Part shown: in pieces, positions 18,244 to 28,047 of the stretch | Layout: each line of letters starts with the position of its first letter | Numbering within the stretch: the stretch's first letter is position 1 | DNA from: 630D-37 sp037478835 | GTDB taxonomy: Bacteria > Chloroflexota > Anaerolineae > Anaerolineales > Villigracilaceae | Reading direction: 5' to 3' | Length of the DNA stretch: 64,000 bases | Assembly (NCBI GenBank): GCA_037478835.1 | Contig: JBBFLV010000004.1 | Location: forward strand, 124,001 to 188,000 | Notes under the pieces: generated by a model | Database searches by the model: none | Told to the model about the DNA's origin: nothing | What the model saw: the letters and a program-made list of their open reading frames with translations, nothing else | Made by a program: the position numbers and the translations under genes

Positions 18244-19346
18244 TGGATACGTTTGCTTTTATCATTCATCCGATCGACCCTAAGCGGGATGTGAGCCGCA
18301 AATATCCGCTGCTTGGAAAGATATTGAGCGAGCGGCAAATTGACTTTTTCTCCACGTTCTTTCCTCCTGTCTACATCTCGGAGATCGAAGGCATTGTTTC
18401 TGCCGCCACCGGAAAAGAGATCAAAGGATGGTTTGTGGCCTGTCCGCTAACACCACGGCGCATGCTGGAATTGCCGGTTTCGCAGGTGTATCGTAAGATT
18501 ATTCAGACCGGACGCTTGGCCGAGCGTTTGGGAGCAAAGATCTTGGGATTGGGCGCTTTTACTTCGGTGATCGGCGATGCCGGGATTACGATTGCCCGCG
18601 CGCTGGAGATACCGGTCACTACAGGCGATGCGTATACAGTTGCCATCGCCGTGCAGGCAACGGTGAAGGCCGCCGAGATCATGGACCTGCCGCTTTCAGA
18701 TGTGACCGTTGCCGTAGTAGGCGCAACCGGAGCGATCGGACGCGTATGCGCCTATCTTCTGGCGCCACAGGCCGGCCGTTTGCTGCTGATCGCCCGCAAT
18801 CCTGAAAGGTTGGAAGCGCTCGCGGCACAATTGCGCCCCCTCTCGCATGGGGAGATCGTCTGGAGCACCGATCTGTCTGATTTACGCCAGGCGGCAGTGA
18901 TTCTGACGGTCACCAGTGCAGTTCATAGTATCATTGAGCCGCAGCACTTGCTGCCGGGGAGCGTGGTTTGCGATGTGGCACGGCCTCGTGATGTTTCTGC
19001 AATGGTGGCGGCTAACAGAGATGATATATTGGTAATTGATGGCGGCATGGTGGATGTCCCCGGTGCCGTGAATTTTCATTTTGATTTTGGCTTTCCGCCC
19101 GGCAAAGCCTATGCCTGTATGGCCGAGACGATGGCATTGGCGCTCGAGGGGCGCTTTGAGGATTATACTTTGGGAAAAGAGATCTCCCTGGAACGCGTTC
19201 AGGAGATCACGCAAATCGCTGAAAAACATGGTTTTCGCCTGAGCGGCTTTCGCGCTTTTGAAAAAAACGTGACCGAAGAGCACATTGAAACAGTCAAACG
19301 CAAAGCGCAATGGAGACGTGCCACGGCGAGGCATTTGTCGATCTGA
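18243..19346 (+). CDS. Long-chain acyl-ACP reductase-like Rossmann oxidoreductase
   Basis: The 367-residue product resembles cyanobacterial acyl-ACP reductase (AAR) over most of its length, which reduces acyl-ACP to fatty aldehyde with NADPH. Shared features by recall: LGLGAFTSVIGD, TTGDAYTVAI, the nucleotide loop VAVVGATGAIG (157-166), LLLIARNPERLEAL, and AYACMAETMALALEGRFE, in which Cys292 sits where AAR has its acyl-binding cysteine (Cys294 in the Synechococcus enzyme). The C-terminal AEKHGF is also shared. No aldehyde-deformylating oxygenase is next to it. Shikimate dehydrogenase-like annotation is the main alternative. Start overlaps the upstream stop by one base. Confidence 0.75.
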   Translation: MDTFAFIIHPIDPKRDVSRKYPLLGKILSERQIDFFSTFFPPVYISEIEGIVSAATGKEIKGWFVACPLTPRRMLELPVSQVYRKIIQTGRLAERLGAKILGLGAFTSVIGDAGITIARALEIPVTTGDAYTVAIAVQATVKAAEIMDLPLSDVTVAVVGATGAIGRVCAYLLAPQAGRLLLIARNPERLEALAAQLRPLSHGEIVWSTDLSDLRQAAVILTVTSAVHSIIEPQHLLPGSVVCDVARPRDVSAMVAANRDDILVIDGGMVDVPGAVNFHFDFGFPPGKAYACMAETMALALEGRFEDYTLGKEISLERVQEITQIAEKHGFRLSGFRAFEKNVTEEHIETVKRKAQWRRATARHLSI

Positions 19347-19367
19347 AACCCTCTGCAGGAGGTTCTC

Positions 19368-20270
19368 ATGGGAAAAGCTCGTTTGCTCATCGTTGAAGAC
19401 GATCCCGATATCGCCAACATGCTCAAAATCTATTTCACCAGCCTGGATTACGATGTCGAGATCGCCCCTCGAGGTCGGGACGCTCTGGAAAAGACACGCC
19501 AGGGGATGCCTCATCTGATCATTTTGGATATCATGCTCCCGGATATTGACGGCTATGAAGTATGCCGCACGTTGCGCATGAACACCCGAACCAGTCATAT
19601 TCCGGTGATCTTCCTGACCCAAAAGGATGAACGGAGTGACAAATTGCAGGGTCTGGAACTGGGAGCAGACGACTACATTACCAAACCCTTTGATATTGAG
19701 GAATTGAAGCTGCGCGTTCAGGGTGCTATTCGACGCGCAGAACGCGAAAGCTTGACCGATCCGCGCTCCGGCCTGCCTGCCGGCCGATTGATCGAGGACC
19801 AACTACGGCGCATCATCCGAGAAAAAGGTTGGGCATTGCTCGATATTCGCATTAACCACTTTGAGGCCTTTCGCGATGTCTATGGATTTGTCGCCGGCGA
19901 CGATGTGTTACGTTTTACGGCCATGCTCTTAAGCGAGGTGGTAGATGAGCTGGGCACACCGGATGATTTTATCGGCCATCCGGGTGGGGATAATTTTATT
20001 ATCATCACCTCAGAGGCGGCAGCTCCGAGCATTAAACAGCGACTGAAAACCCGCTTTGCCGAAGAGGTACTTTCGCATTACAACTTTATCGATCGTCAGC
20101 AAGGTTTTATGGTGGCACCCAACAAGGAAGGTGTACTGGAAAAAGTTCCATTCATGAGCCTGGCGATCGGCATTTTGCCTTCCGCTGAGTATACATTTAC
20201 TGATATTCGTGAAATCACCGAGATGGCGGCTGAAATGCGGCGTCAAGATGTGACGTCAAGTCCGGCGTGA
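19368..20270 (+). CDS. Response regulator with degenerate GGDEF domain
   Basis: 300-residue two-domain protein. The receiver domain has the acidic pair EDD (10-12), phospho-acceptor Asp54 in IILDIMLPDIDGYE, Thr in FLTQKD and Lys in DYITKPFD. The C-terminal domain has the GGDEF layout (DIRINHFEAFRDVYGFVAGD) but the signature reads GGDNF, so diguanylate cyclase activity is doubtful. ATG 19368 has GGAGG five bases upstream. It lies just before the giant histidine kinase, which is a plausible phosphodonor. Confidence 0.88.
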   Translation: MGKARLLIVEDDPDIANMLKIYFTSLDYDVEIAPRGRDALEKTRQGMPHLIILDIMLPDIDGYEVCRTLRMNTRTSHIPVIFLTQKDERSDKLQGLELGADDYITKPFDIEELKLRVQGAIRRAERESLTDPRSGLPAGRLIEDQLRRIIREKGWALLDIRINHFEAFRDVYGFVAGDDVLRFTAMLLSEVVDELGTPDDFIGHPGGDNFIIITSEAAAPSIKQRLKTRFAEEVLSHYNFIDRQQGFMVAPNKEGVLEKVPFMSLAIGILPSAEYTFTDIREITEMAAEMRRQDVTSSPA

Positions 20271-20288
20271 GACTTTTTGAGACCGCTT

Positions 20289-23200
20289 ATGTTTGCTAAT
20301 TTGGGCATTGGATTTACTTTGCTTATATCAGGGCTGGTGATTATGCTTCTTCTCATCGGCGCGGTGAATTTGTTGCAGCGGCGACAGCGAGGCGCGATGA
20401 GAACGGAGCCCTTCTCCTTGCCTGAAATCTCTGCCGGAGATGAACGAGAGGGCGTTCTGCTTCTGGTGGGGGGGAGGGTTGAATATCTCAATGCCCAGGC
20501 ACGTGCGCTTTTTGGTTTGACGGATGATGAGTTCCCCGATCTGGAGCGACTCACGCGGCGTGTACATCCGGCAGAAGATTTTCTCGATCTGTGTGCTTTG
20601 CCTTCGGAGAAATATTTCACAGTTAACGGTCGACGAGTAGAAGCTCATTCTTATGTTTTGCCCTTCTTTGCTGGGGCAAGCTTTGTTCGTCTGTGCCCGT
20701 TAGATGCCGCCGATACGCTTGAAACACAGGGGCTCCTCAAGGTCTTTACGGAGTTCACACAGGATATCGGAGCGGAAGTAAATCTTCTAGAGGGTTTGCG
20801 GAAGATTGCTTACCATCTTGCTCGTCTTTTTTCCTACGATTTTCTGGAAATTAAACTCTGGAACTCTGAACGCGAAGAATGGACCCTTTACACATTTAGC
20901 GAACGAGATCAATATTTGCCCCGTTCTGCGGCGTTAAGTGCTTCGCGTTTTGGAGCACAGTACCTGACGCTTTCGCCTGAACACCCCCTACTGGTTTCTT
21001 TTGTTGATGATTCATCGGATTTGCCGATTCGTTCTTATCTTGGTCTGTTTTTAGAAGTAGAAGGGGAAAAGATCGGCGTGTTGGAAATGGGGGCGTTGGC
21101 GACAGGTAAATTTGATGAAAAGGATGCGCGTCTCCTTGAAATGCTGAGAATTCCGATCAGCATCGCGTTGCGTAATCTTCTGAGGCAGGAAGAGCTACAG
21201 CGCCGTTTGGAAGAATTGAGCGGACCGGTTCAACTGGCCCAGGCAATTGGAACAGTCCAGGAGCCACAGGAGCTGTTTTCACGATTGATTGAGCATTTGC
21301 GCCCGTTCTTCCCTGCCGAAGTGATCGGGTTCTTGTTGTATGATACCGAGCGAAACCTACTTTATGCTCAAAAACCTTTTTATGGCTTGCCGGAACATAT
21401 TATCGAAATCTATCGCTCTACAATTCCCGTTGGCAGCCGCGGTGAAAGGCTTTTAGGGAGGCATGAAATTACTTTCACTGCCGAACCCGGAAGCGATCCG
21501 CTTTGGGTGAGCCTGGGACTTCACACGGTAGCGCTGGCTGCTAGTTTGCGCAATGCGATCCTGGCCCCCTTGGTCTCGGGTGAAGAATTCATCGGCTATT
21601 TGCAAATTGCTAATTATCGGGAAGGGGAGTCGTTTTCGGAAGAAGAGAAGCGCCTTCTAGAAAGTCTGATGCCGCACCTTACCAGCATTGTCAAAGGTGC
21701 TCTGCTGGTACAGCAGGCGCGCCAGCGTTTTCAACGCACCGATGCGCTCCGTAGGATCGCCCAGCTGGTGGTCTCAGACGTGCCTTTAGATGATATTCTC
21801 AAATTTTCTCTTCAAGAACTGGCACGTCTTTTTCAGGCCGATTTTGGCTCGATTTATTTGTTAGATGAGGAGCGTGGTCGCCTGAAGTTACATCGGCCGT
21901 CGCTCTGGAACGTGCCTCCTGAACAGACAACGTATCTGGAAGAATTGTATCTGGGGCAGAACTATTATCAAACCATCTCCGGTGCGCAGCGTCCTTTTAT
22001 CTCAAATTATCTCAGCCGTGATGAACGCGTGCTCCCGCTCTACCGCCGTATTGTCGAGCGTTTTGGGGCGGAGTCTTCTATGGTCGTCCCCCTGGTTGTG
22101 CGCGGTCGGAGCCTAGGGGAATTGATGTTGGGGAAAAAGGCGACCAATGCTTTTCGCCGTGAGGATCTGCAAGTGATGCTCACGGCTGCCAGCCAGTTAG
22201 CCACTGCCATTGAAAGCCATCGTCTGGGTGGCGTGACAGACGAAGCCTTGCGGCGCCGCCTGGACCTTTTTTCCGCTATTACCCGCATCACCCGCGAACT
22301 TCATGTCGTTTTGGATGTTAAGCGGGTGATGCGAGTGATTCACGATGAAGGCCTGCGCCTATTGAAGGCCGATTGTGGATCGATCTATCTCCTGGCCGAA
22401 AACGGCTCCGAGGATTTGCCCCACTTTGAGCGGCTTTTCGGTTGCGAGATGGATTCCTTGTTACCGTATGAGATCGAAGCGATCCAGAAGCGTCAGACCC
22501 TGTTTTTGGAGTTTTCCCAGGCAGAGGGCCCTGCTTCGCCTCATGAGGAAGTGCGCTCGGCACTGGTTGCCCCGATCGTGTATGGGGACCGAGCGATCGG
22601 CCTGATCGATCTTCACTTTCATCGTCGTCGTTCCTCGGATGAAGAGGCAGTTCAGATTATTGAAATGTTAGCTGCCCAGGCCGGAATTGCGCTGGTCAAT
22701 GCCCGCGCTTACGCAAAGGAGCTGGAGCAGGCAACCCTTTTCCGCATTCGTGCTCAAGCGCTCAAGGAACTGGAGTCCTTGAACCGACGGCTCAGTGCAA
22801 CTTCTTCGCTGGAAGAGGCTCTGCATGAAGTGGCCGTTTCGATCACCCGTGTTTCGCCGTTCGATGTGGCGCTGATCAGCGTCTATCAGCCCCAGGATAA
22901 GATGTTGCGTCGTGTGGCCGGAGTGGGGATTGCGCCGGAAACGATGCGAGAACTCTTGCTGAGGCGTCAACCCTGGGAGGCATTGCAGACGTTATTGCGA
23001 CCGGAGTTTCGCATTGAGCAGGCTTATTTCATCCCTGCTGAGCAGCTGCCGGTCATTCCCCCTGAAGTGCACACGGTTACCCTGGCGGCGGCCACTGCTG
23101 AATCCCAGGCAAATGCTTGGAATCCGGAAGATTTCCTGCTCTTCCCGCTTCTGGATGCCGATGGGAGCCCGGTGGGGCTGATCAGCGTGGATATGCCGCG

Positions 23201-26200
23201 CGACAAGCGCCGCCCGGATCGGGTGACTATTGAGGTGATCCAAGCCTTCGCGGCTCAGGCGACGCGCTGGATTCTGCATTTCCGTCAGCTAGAACAGGCG
23301 CAAACAGAAGTCGAACGGACGCAGATCGCTTTGCAACGTCAGCAAATGCTGCTCTCGGTGGCGCAAGGTCAATTACCGATTCTGTTGCGCAACGATCTAG
23401 AACATGTTCTGGCTTTGCATGCCCTGGAGGCACGGCAGCGCCGTATTCGCGCCATTCTGACGATCACCGAGGTAGTCAGTCGCCAGGCGGATGTGAATAT
23501 GGCATTGGCCCAATTGGGGCGGGAACTGCTCACCCGTCTGGAGATGAGCGCAGTGCTGGTAGCCGAGGCGAGCGCTGAGGGACCCGTGCTGCGACAAGTT
23601 CTTGGACAGATTCCTGCAGATGTCCATGTAGAAACGCTCTTTGGTCAGCGTAACCCTTTGCGCGTAGCGCTTCAAAGTGGCGAATTGATGTTGGTCTCCA
23701 GCCTTGAAGAAAGCGATGAGTGGCGTGATAACACTCTCTTAAATGCCTTGAATACCAAAGGTTTTATCTGTCTGCCGCTGACGGTGGATGAAAGTCCGAG
23801 CGCGGCTGTGCTGGCAATTAGCAACCAACCCTTGCCGACTTTTACCGAAGACGATCGAGCACTCTATGCTCAGGTTAGCCGGCAGCTGGCTATCATCCTT
23901 CAGAACATTTCTCTGCTCACCCAAACTCGCCGCCGCTTGCAAGAAGTCAACCTGTTGTTGGAATTCAGCCGACGCATTGCCGGCGCTGGACCGATCGAAA
24001 TTCTCGATCTCCTGCTGAGCAATGTGCGTCAGGTGATCACGGCCGCACATGCCGGCGTGGCGTTGCTCTGGAATGAACGTGAGCGCTTCCTTGAACCGGT
24101 GGTGGCACAGGGCTATATGGATAGCAAAGCCATGCTGGCCATGCGCTATCGCAGCGGTGAAGCCTTGCCTGGTCAGGTCTTTGAGAGCCGTCGACCGCGT
24201 CGGGTGGCGGAAGTTAACTTTATGCGCGATTATCCACTGAGCCCGGAGCAACTGTTGCTCTATCGTCAGGCCGTTGCCCAACGCTTGCCGGTTTCGTCTT
24301 TGGTAGTACCGATCCAAAGTGCCAATACCATCCTGGGTGTGCTTGTATTGGATAACTTCAATCAACCGCAGGCTTTTTCCCAGGCAGATGAAGACCTGGT
24401 TCTTTCCCTCACGCAACAGGTCACTTTGTTTATGGAAAATATGCGCCTGTTGCAGGCCGCTCAGGAACGCGCCTTACAGATGGAAGCGCTCTCCTCGGCG
24501 GCTACCGAGCTTACAACCCGTCTACACCGCGAAGATATTGTTGCCACGCTTCTGGATCGGCTCAAGGCAATCTTGCCTTATGATGCGGCAACGTTGTGGC
24601 TGCGAGAAGGCGACCGAATGCGCGTTTGGGCGGCCCGTGGTTTCTCAGATATGGAGAACCAACTGGGACTTTCCCTTTCCATCCAAGAAAGCGCTTTGCT
24701 GCAAGAGATGATGCGAACCGGTCAGCCGCTCTCGGTGGAAGATGTACGTAACGATCCGCGTTTCCCACCCTTGGAAGCAGCGCGTCTTTCCTGGTTGGGC
24801 TTGCCGCTGATGGTGAAAGGGGAATTGATCGGTGTGATCGCGCTGGAAAAATGGGAAGCGCATTTCTACACCCATGAGAAAATCCAACTGGGTCTGACCT
24901 TTGCCGGCCAGGCCGCGATTGCGCTGGAAAATGCCCGCTTGTTTGATGAAAGTCAGCAGCGCGCGGCAGAACTCGATGAACGCTCTCGACGTCTGAGCGT
25001 GCTCAATCGCCTTTCTGGCATGTTAGCGGCAACGCTGGATGCGGATGAAATTTTGCGCCTGACCGCCGGGGAACTCTTCAGTGCGCTCGGTGCTGACTTT
25101 CTTGCGAATATTGTTTTTGAAGGGGATCAACCGTATTTGCATTCCGTGCTTCCTTCTGTGCGACTGACATCTACCGAAATCTCATCTTCTCCTCTTTTCC
25201 AGCGGTTTATTGAAGGGAGTAGTGTCTTTGTGACCGAAAGGGCGGCTCAAGAGCCCGACTTGCAACCGCTCTTGCCGGCATGGAGAGAAGAATTACCCTA
25301 TTTGCTCGCCCTGCCCCTGCTCAGTGGTGAAACTTTGCGGGCCGTGTATCTGATCCAGCGTCTGAATGCTCCCTTTACCTCCACAGAGATCGAACTGGCG
25401 CGCACCATGGCTAACCAGACATCCATTGCTCTGGAGAACGCGCGCCTCTATCAATCTACTTTGCGTACCGCCGAGCGCTTTGCCATTCTGAACCAGGTAA
25501 GCGCAGAGATCGGTGCCACGCTGGAGATCCAGGAACTTGCCCAAGCGGTATATCAGGCGGCTACCCGTCTTTTCCCGTTGGAAGCGTTTGTCTTTGCCCT
25601 GGCAAACGAGACCGAGCGTGTAGTGGAGGTCATCTATCTTGTAGATAAAGGGGAAGTGCTGACTCCGATGCGGTTGAAATGGGGTCAAGGGATCAGTGGA
25701 CAGGTGATCGCCAGTGGCGAAGCCATTCTGACGCATACGCTGGAGGAGGTCCGATCCCTGCGCGCGGCTCCGCGCGGCGAGCTGCCTGCCTCCATTTTGG
25801 CCGTGCCTATTCGCCAGGGAGAAAAGATCGTTGGGGCACTTTCGATCCAGAGCTATCGTCCCTATGCCTACACCGACGAGGATTTGCAAATTTTCAGCAC
25901 GCTATCCAACCAGGTGAGCGTGGCATTGCAGAATGCGCGCTTGTTTTCCGAGGTACAGTCACTGGCCGAAACGCTCGAACAACGCGTGCGCGAACGTACG
26001 GCGGAATTGGAGCGCGAAAAGCGCAACACCGAAACCCTGTTGCGCATTTTCAGCGAAGTCTCTGCTACGTTGGATCTGGATCGCGCCTTGAATCGCACCC
26101 TGGGCTTGCTCAACGAGGCGGTTGGAGCAGAGCAGGGTACGATCATGCTCCTGAACCCGGAAGATTCTCTCCTTTACTATCGCGCCGGGTATGGATACGC

Positions 26201-27647
26201 TTCCCAGCGCGCCGGTGCAGAGATGAGCCAAAAGAGAGGCTTCCGCGTTGGAGAAGGTCTGGCCGGTTGGGTAGTTGCCCATCGCGAGGCCGTTTTGGTC
26301 GAGGATCTGACCAAAGACAAACGTTGGGTACCGACCGAGACTTCCCAAGAGCATCGGAGCGCGGTCGGTGTTCCCTTGATGGTGGGCGAAAACATGTTGG
26401 GCGTGTTGATGGTCTTCCATCGCCAAGTGGGATTTTTTGACCAGGATTCCTTGAACCTGATTAAGGCTATTGCCGGTCAGGTTTCGATCGCCATCAATAA
26501 CGCCAACTTGTATCAACTAATTCGTGAGCAGTCCGAACGCCTTGGCCATCTCTATCGTCAACAGGCGGAGGAGGCCAGCCGTTCCCAGGCTATCCTGGAG
26601 GCTGTGGCCGATGGTGTCCTGGTGACCGATGCCGAAAATCGCATCTCCTTCCTCAATCGCTCGGCCGAGCGCATCTTACATCTTGAAGCGAGGCGTATCC
26701 TAGGTCAATCGTTGGCCGATTTTGCCGGTCTGTTCGGCAAAGCGGCGCGTGAGTGGATCAATACGATTCAGCGCTGGTCTGAGGATCCTTCCTCCTATCA
26801 GGCCGATGAATCCTACGTGGAGCGCATTGAACTGGATGATGGACGGGTGGTACTGGTCCATCTGGCGCCGGTGATCTTCCAAAACGAATTCCTAGGTACC
26901 GTTTCGATTTTCCGCGATATTACCCACGAAGTTGAAGTTGATCGCTTGAAGTCTGAATTCGTTGCCACAGTGAGCCACGAGCTGCGCACTCCGATGACCT
27001 CGATCCGTGGCTATGTGGATCTCTTGCTGATGGGCGCGGCCGGCGCCCTGAACGAGATGCAGGCGAATTTCCTAAACGTGATCAAAGGCAATACCGATCG
27101 CTTGAACGCGCTGGTCGCCGATCTGCTGGATATTTCCCGGATCGAATCTGGAAGGATTACGCTTACTCCGCAGCCGATCAATTTGCGCCAGATCGCCGAA
27201 GATGCACTGGCGGAAATTCAGCGCCGTTCCCAGCAAGAAAACAAACCGATGATCTTCTCGTTGGAAGCTGCTACGCCTCTACCGATGGCCTTTGGTGATG
27301 TGGAACGTGTGCGTCAGATCATTGACAATTTGCTCGAAAACGCGTATTCCTATACCCCGGCCGGTGGTCGAGTCCAGGTGCGCTTACATGCGAATGACAA
27401 GGAAGTCCAGGTTGATGTGCAGGATAGCGGGATCGGCATTGCGCCACAAGATCAGGCGCGCATCTTTGAGCGCTTCTATCGTGGTGAACATCCTCTGGTG
27501 ATCGAAACACCGGGCACCGGTTTGGGTCTTTCGATTGTCAAGCAACTGGTGGAAATGCACGGTGGGCGCATCTGGGTCACCTCGAGCGGCGTGTATGGGG
27601 AAGGGAGTACCTTCTCTTTCACGCTTCCAATCTACCAAGTCAGTTGA
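20289..27647 (+). CDS. Giant multi-GAF hybrid-type sensor histidine kinase (about 11 GAF domains)
   Basis: A 2452-residue membrane-anchored kinase. One N-terminal transmembrane helix (about residues 5-30), a PAS-like segment (VGGRVEYLNAQARALFGL), then about eleven successive GAF-like repeats of about 170 residues between residues 150 and 2090, a coiled coil (VRERTAELEREKR), a PAS domain (GVLVTDAENRISFLNRSAE), HisKA with phospho-acceptor His2230 in ATVSHELRTPMTS, and a HATPase domain (NLLENAYSYTP, DSGIGIA, GTGLGLSIV). No receiver domain is fused. A TTG at 20277 is an alternative start. It is followed by a single-domain response regulator 16 bases later. Ligands are unknown. Confidence 0.93.
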   Translation: MFANLGIGFTLLISGLVIMLLLIGAVNLLQRRQRGAMRTEPFSLPEISAGDEREGVLLLVGGRVEYLNAQARALFGLTDDEFPDLERLTRRVHPAEDFLDLCALPSEKYFTVNGRRVEAHSYVLPFFAGASFVRLCPLDAADTLETQGLLKVFTEFTQDIGAEVNLLEGLRKIAYHLARLFSYDFLEIKLWNSEREEWTLYTFSERDQYLPRSAALSASRFGAQYLTLSPEHPLLVSFVDDSSDLPIRSYLGLFLEVEGEKIGVLEMGALATGKFDEKDARLLEMLRIPISIALRNLLRQEELQRRLEELSGPVQLAQAIGTVQEPQELFSRLIEHLRPFFPAEVIGFLLYDTERNLLYAQKPFYGLPEHIIEIYRSTIPVGSRGERLLGRHEITFTAEPGSDPLWVSLGLHTVALAASLRNAILAPLVSGEEFIGYLQIANYREGESFSEEEKRLLESLMPHLTSIVKGALLVQQARQRFQRTDALRRIAQLVVSDVPLDDILKFSLQELARLFQADFGSIYLLDEERGRLKLHRPSLWNVPPEQTTYLEELYLGQNYYQTISGAQRPFISNYLSRDERVLPLYRRIVERFGAESSMVVPLVVRGRSLGELMLGKKATNAFRREDLQVMLTAASQLATAIESHRLGGVTDEALRRRLDLFSAITRITRELHVVLDVKRVMRVIHDEGLRLLKADCGSIYLLAENGSEDLPHFERLFGCEMDSLLPYEIEAIQKRQTLFLEFSQAEGPASPHEEVRSALVAPIVYGDRAIGLIDLHFHRRRSSDEEAVQIIEMLAAQAGIALVNARAYAKELEQATLFRIRAQALKELESLNRRLSATSSLEEALHEVAVSITRVSPFDVALISVYQPQDKMLRRVAGVGIAPETMRELLLRRQPWEALQTLLRPEFRIEQAYFIPAEQLPVIPPEVHTVTLAAATAESQANAWNPEDFLLFPLLDADGSPVGLISVDMPRDKRRPDRVTIEVIQAFAAQATRWILHFRQLEQAQTEVERTQIALQRQQMLLSVAQGQLPILLRNDLEHVLALHALEARQRRIRAILTITEVVSRQADVNMALAQLGRELLTRLEMSAVLVAEASAEGPVLRQVLGQIPADVHVETLFGQRNPLRVALQSGELMLVSSLEESDEWRDNTLLNALNTKGFICLPLTVDESPSAAVLAISNQPLPTFTEDDRALYAQVSRQLAIILQNISLLTQTRRRLQEVNLLLEFSRRIAGAGPIEILDLLLSNVRQVITAAHAGVALLWNERERFLEPVVAQGYMDSKAMLAMRYRSGEALPGQVFESRRPRRVAEVNFMRDYPLSPEQLLLYRQAVAQRLPVSSLVVPIQSANTILGVLVLDNFNQPQAFSQADEDLVLSLTQQVTLFMENMRLLQAAQERALQMEALSSAATELTTRLHREDIVATLLDRLKAILPYDAATLWLREGDRMRVWAARGFSDMENQLGLSLSIQESALLQEMMRTGQPLSVEDVRNDPRFPPLEAARLSWLGLPLMVKGELIGVIALEKWEAHFYTHEKIQLGLTFAGQAAIALENARLFDESQQRAAELDERSRRLSVLNRLSGMLAATLDADEILRLTAGELFSALGADFLANIVFEGDQPYLHSVLPSVRLTSTEISSSPLFQRFIEGSSVFVTERAAQEPDLQPLLPAWREELPYLLALPLLSGETLRAVYLIQRLNAPFTSTEIELARTMANQTSIALENARLYQSTLRTAERFAILNQVSAEIGATLEIQELAQAVYQAATRLFPLEAFVFALANETERVVEVIYLVDKGEVLTPMRLKWGQGISGQVIASGEAILTHTLEEVRSLRAAPRGELPASILAVPIRQGEKIVGALSIQSYRPYAYTDEDLQIFSTLSNQVSVALQNARLFSEVQSLAETLEQRVRERTAELEREKRNTETLLRIFSEVSATLDLDRALNRTLGLLNEAVGAEQGTIMLLNPEDSLLYYRAGYGYASQRAGAEMSQKRGFRVGEGLAGWVVAHREAVLVEDLTKDKRWVPTETSQEHRSAVGVPLMVGENMLGVLMVFHRQVGFFDQDSLNLIKAIAGQVSIAINNANLYQLIREQSERLGHLYRQQAEEASRSQAILEAVADGVLVTDAENRISFLNRSAERILHLEARRILGQSLADFAGLFGKAAREWINTIQRWSEDPSSYQADESYVERIELDDGRVVLVHLAPVIFQNEFLGTVSIFRDITHEVEVDRLKSEFVATVSHELRTPMTSIRGYVDLLLMGAAGALNEMQANFLNVIKGNTDRLNALVADLLDISRIESGRITLTPQPINLRQIAEDALAEIQRRSQQENKPMIFSLEAATPLPMAFGDVERVRQIIDNLLENAYSYTPAGGRVQVRLHANDKEVQVDVQDSGIGIAPQDQARIFERFYRGEHPLVIETPGTGLGLSIVKQLVEMHGGRIWVTSSGVYGEGSTFSFTLPIYQVS

Positions 27648-27663
27648 GAAATAGAGGTACAAC

Positions 27664-28038
27664 ATGGCAAAAATTTTGGCCGCAGAAGACGAACGCGATA
27701 TTCGAGATCTGATCGCTTTTACCCTACGCTTTGCAGGTCATGAGGTCACCACTGCTACCAACGGCGAAGAAGCGGTGGCGATGGCCGAGCAGGTTCAGCC
27801 GGACCTGATTTTGCTGGATGTGCGCATGCCGCGCATGAACGGCTATGATGCCTGTCGTGCCATCAAAGCCAACCCCCGACTAAAGGATATACCGGTGATC
27901 TTTCTCTCGGCAAAGGGGCAGGAGTCGGAGGTCCAGGCGGGGTTGCAGGCCGGGGCCGAGGAATATCTCCTCAAGCCCTTTGCTCCCGATCAACTGATCG
28001 AGCGTGTACGGGCAATTCTGGCGAAATTCGGGAAATAA
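27664..28038 (+). CDS. Single-domain response regulator (receiver only)
   Basis: CheY-like receiver of 124 residues: acidic pocket AEDERD, phospho-acceptor Asp in LILLDVRMPRMNGYD, Ser in FLSAKGQ and Lys in YLLKPFAP. There is no output domain, so it must act by protein contact or in a relay. It follows the giant kinase by 16 bases and is the likely direct partner. An AGAGGT ribosome-binding site precedes ATG 27664. Confidence 0.93.
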   Translation: MAKILAAEDERDIRDLIAFTLRFAGHEVTTATNGEEAVAMAEQVQPDLILLDVRMPRMNGYDACRAIKANPRLKDIPVIFLSAKGQESEVQAGLQAGAEEYLLKPFAPDQLIERVRAILAKFGK

Positions 28039-28047
28039 CCTGCTGCT

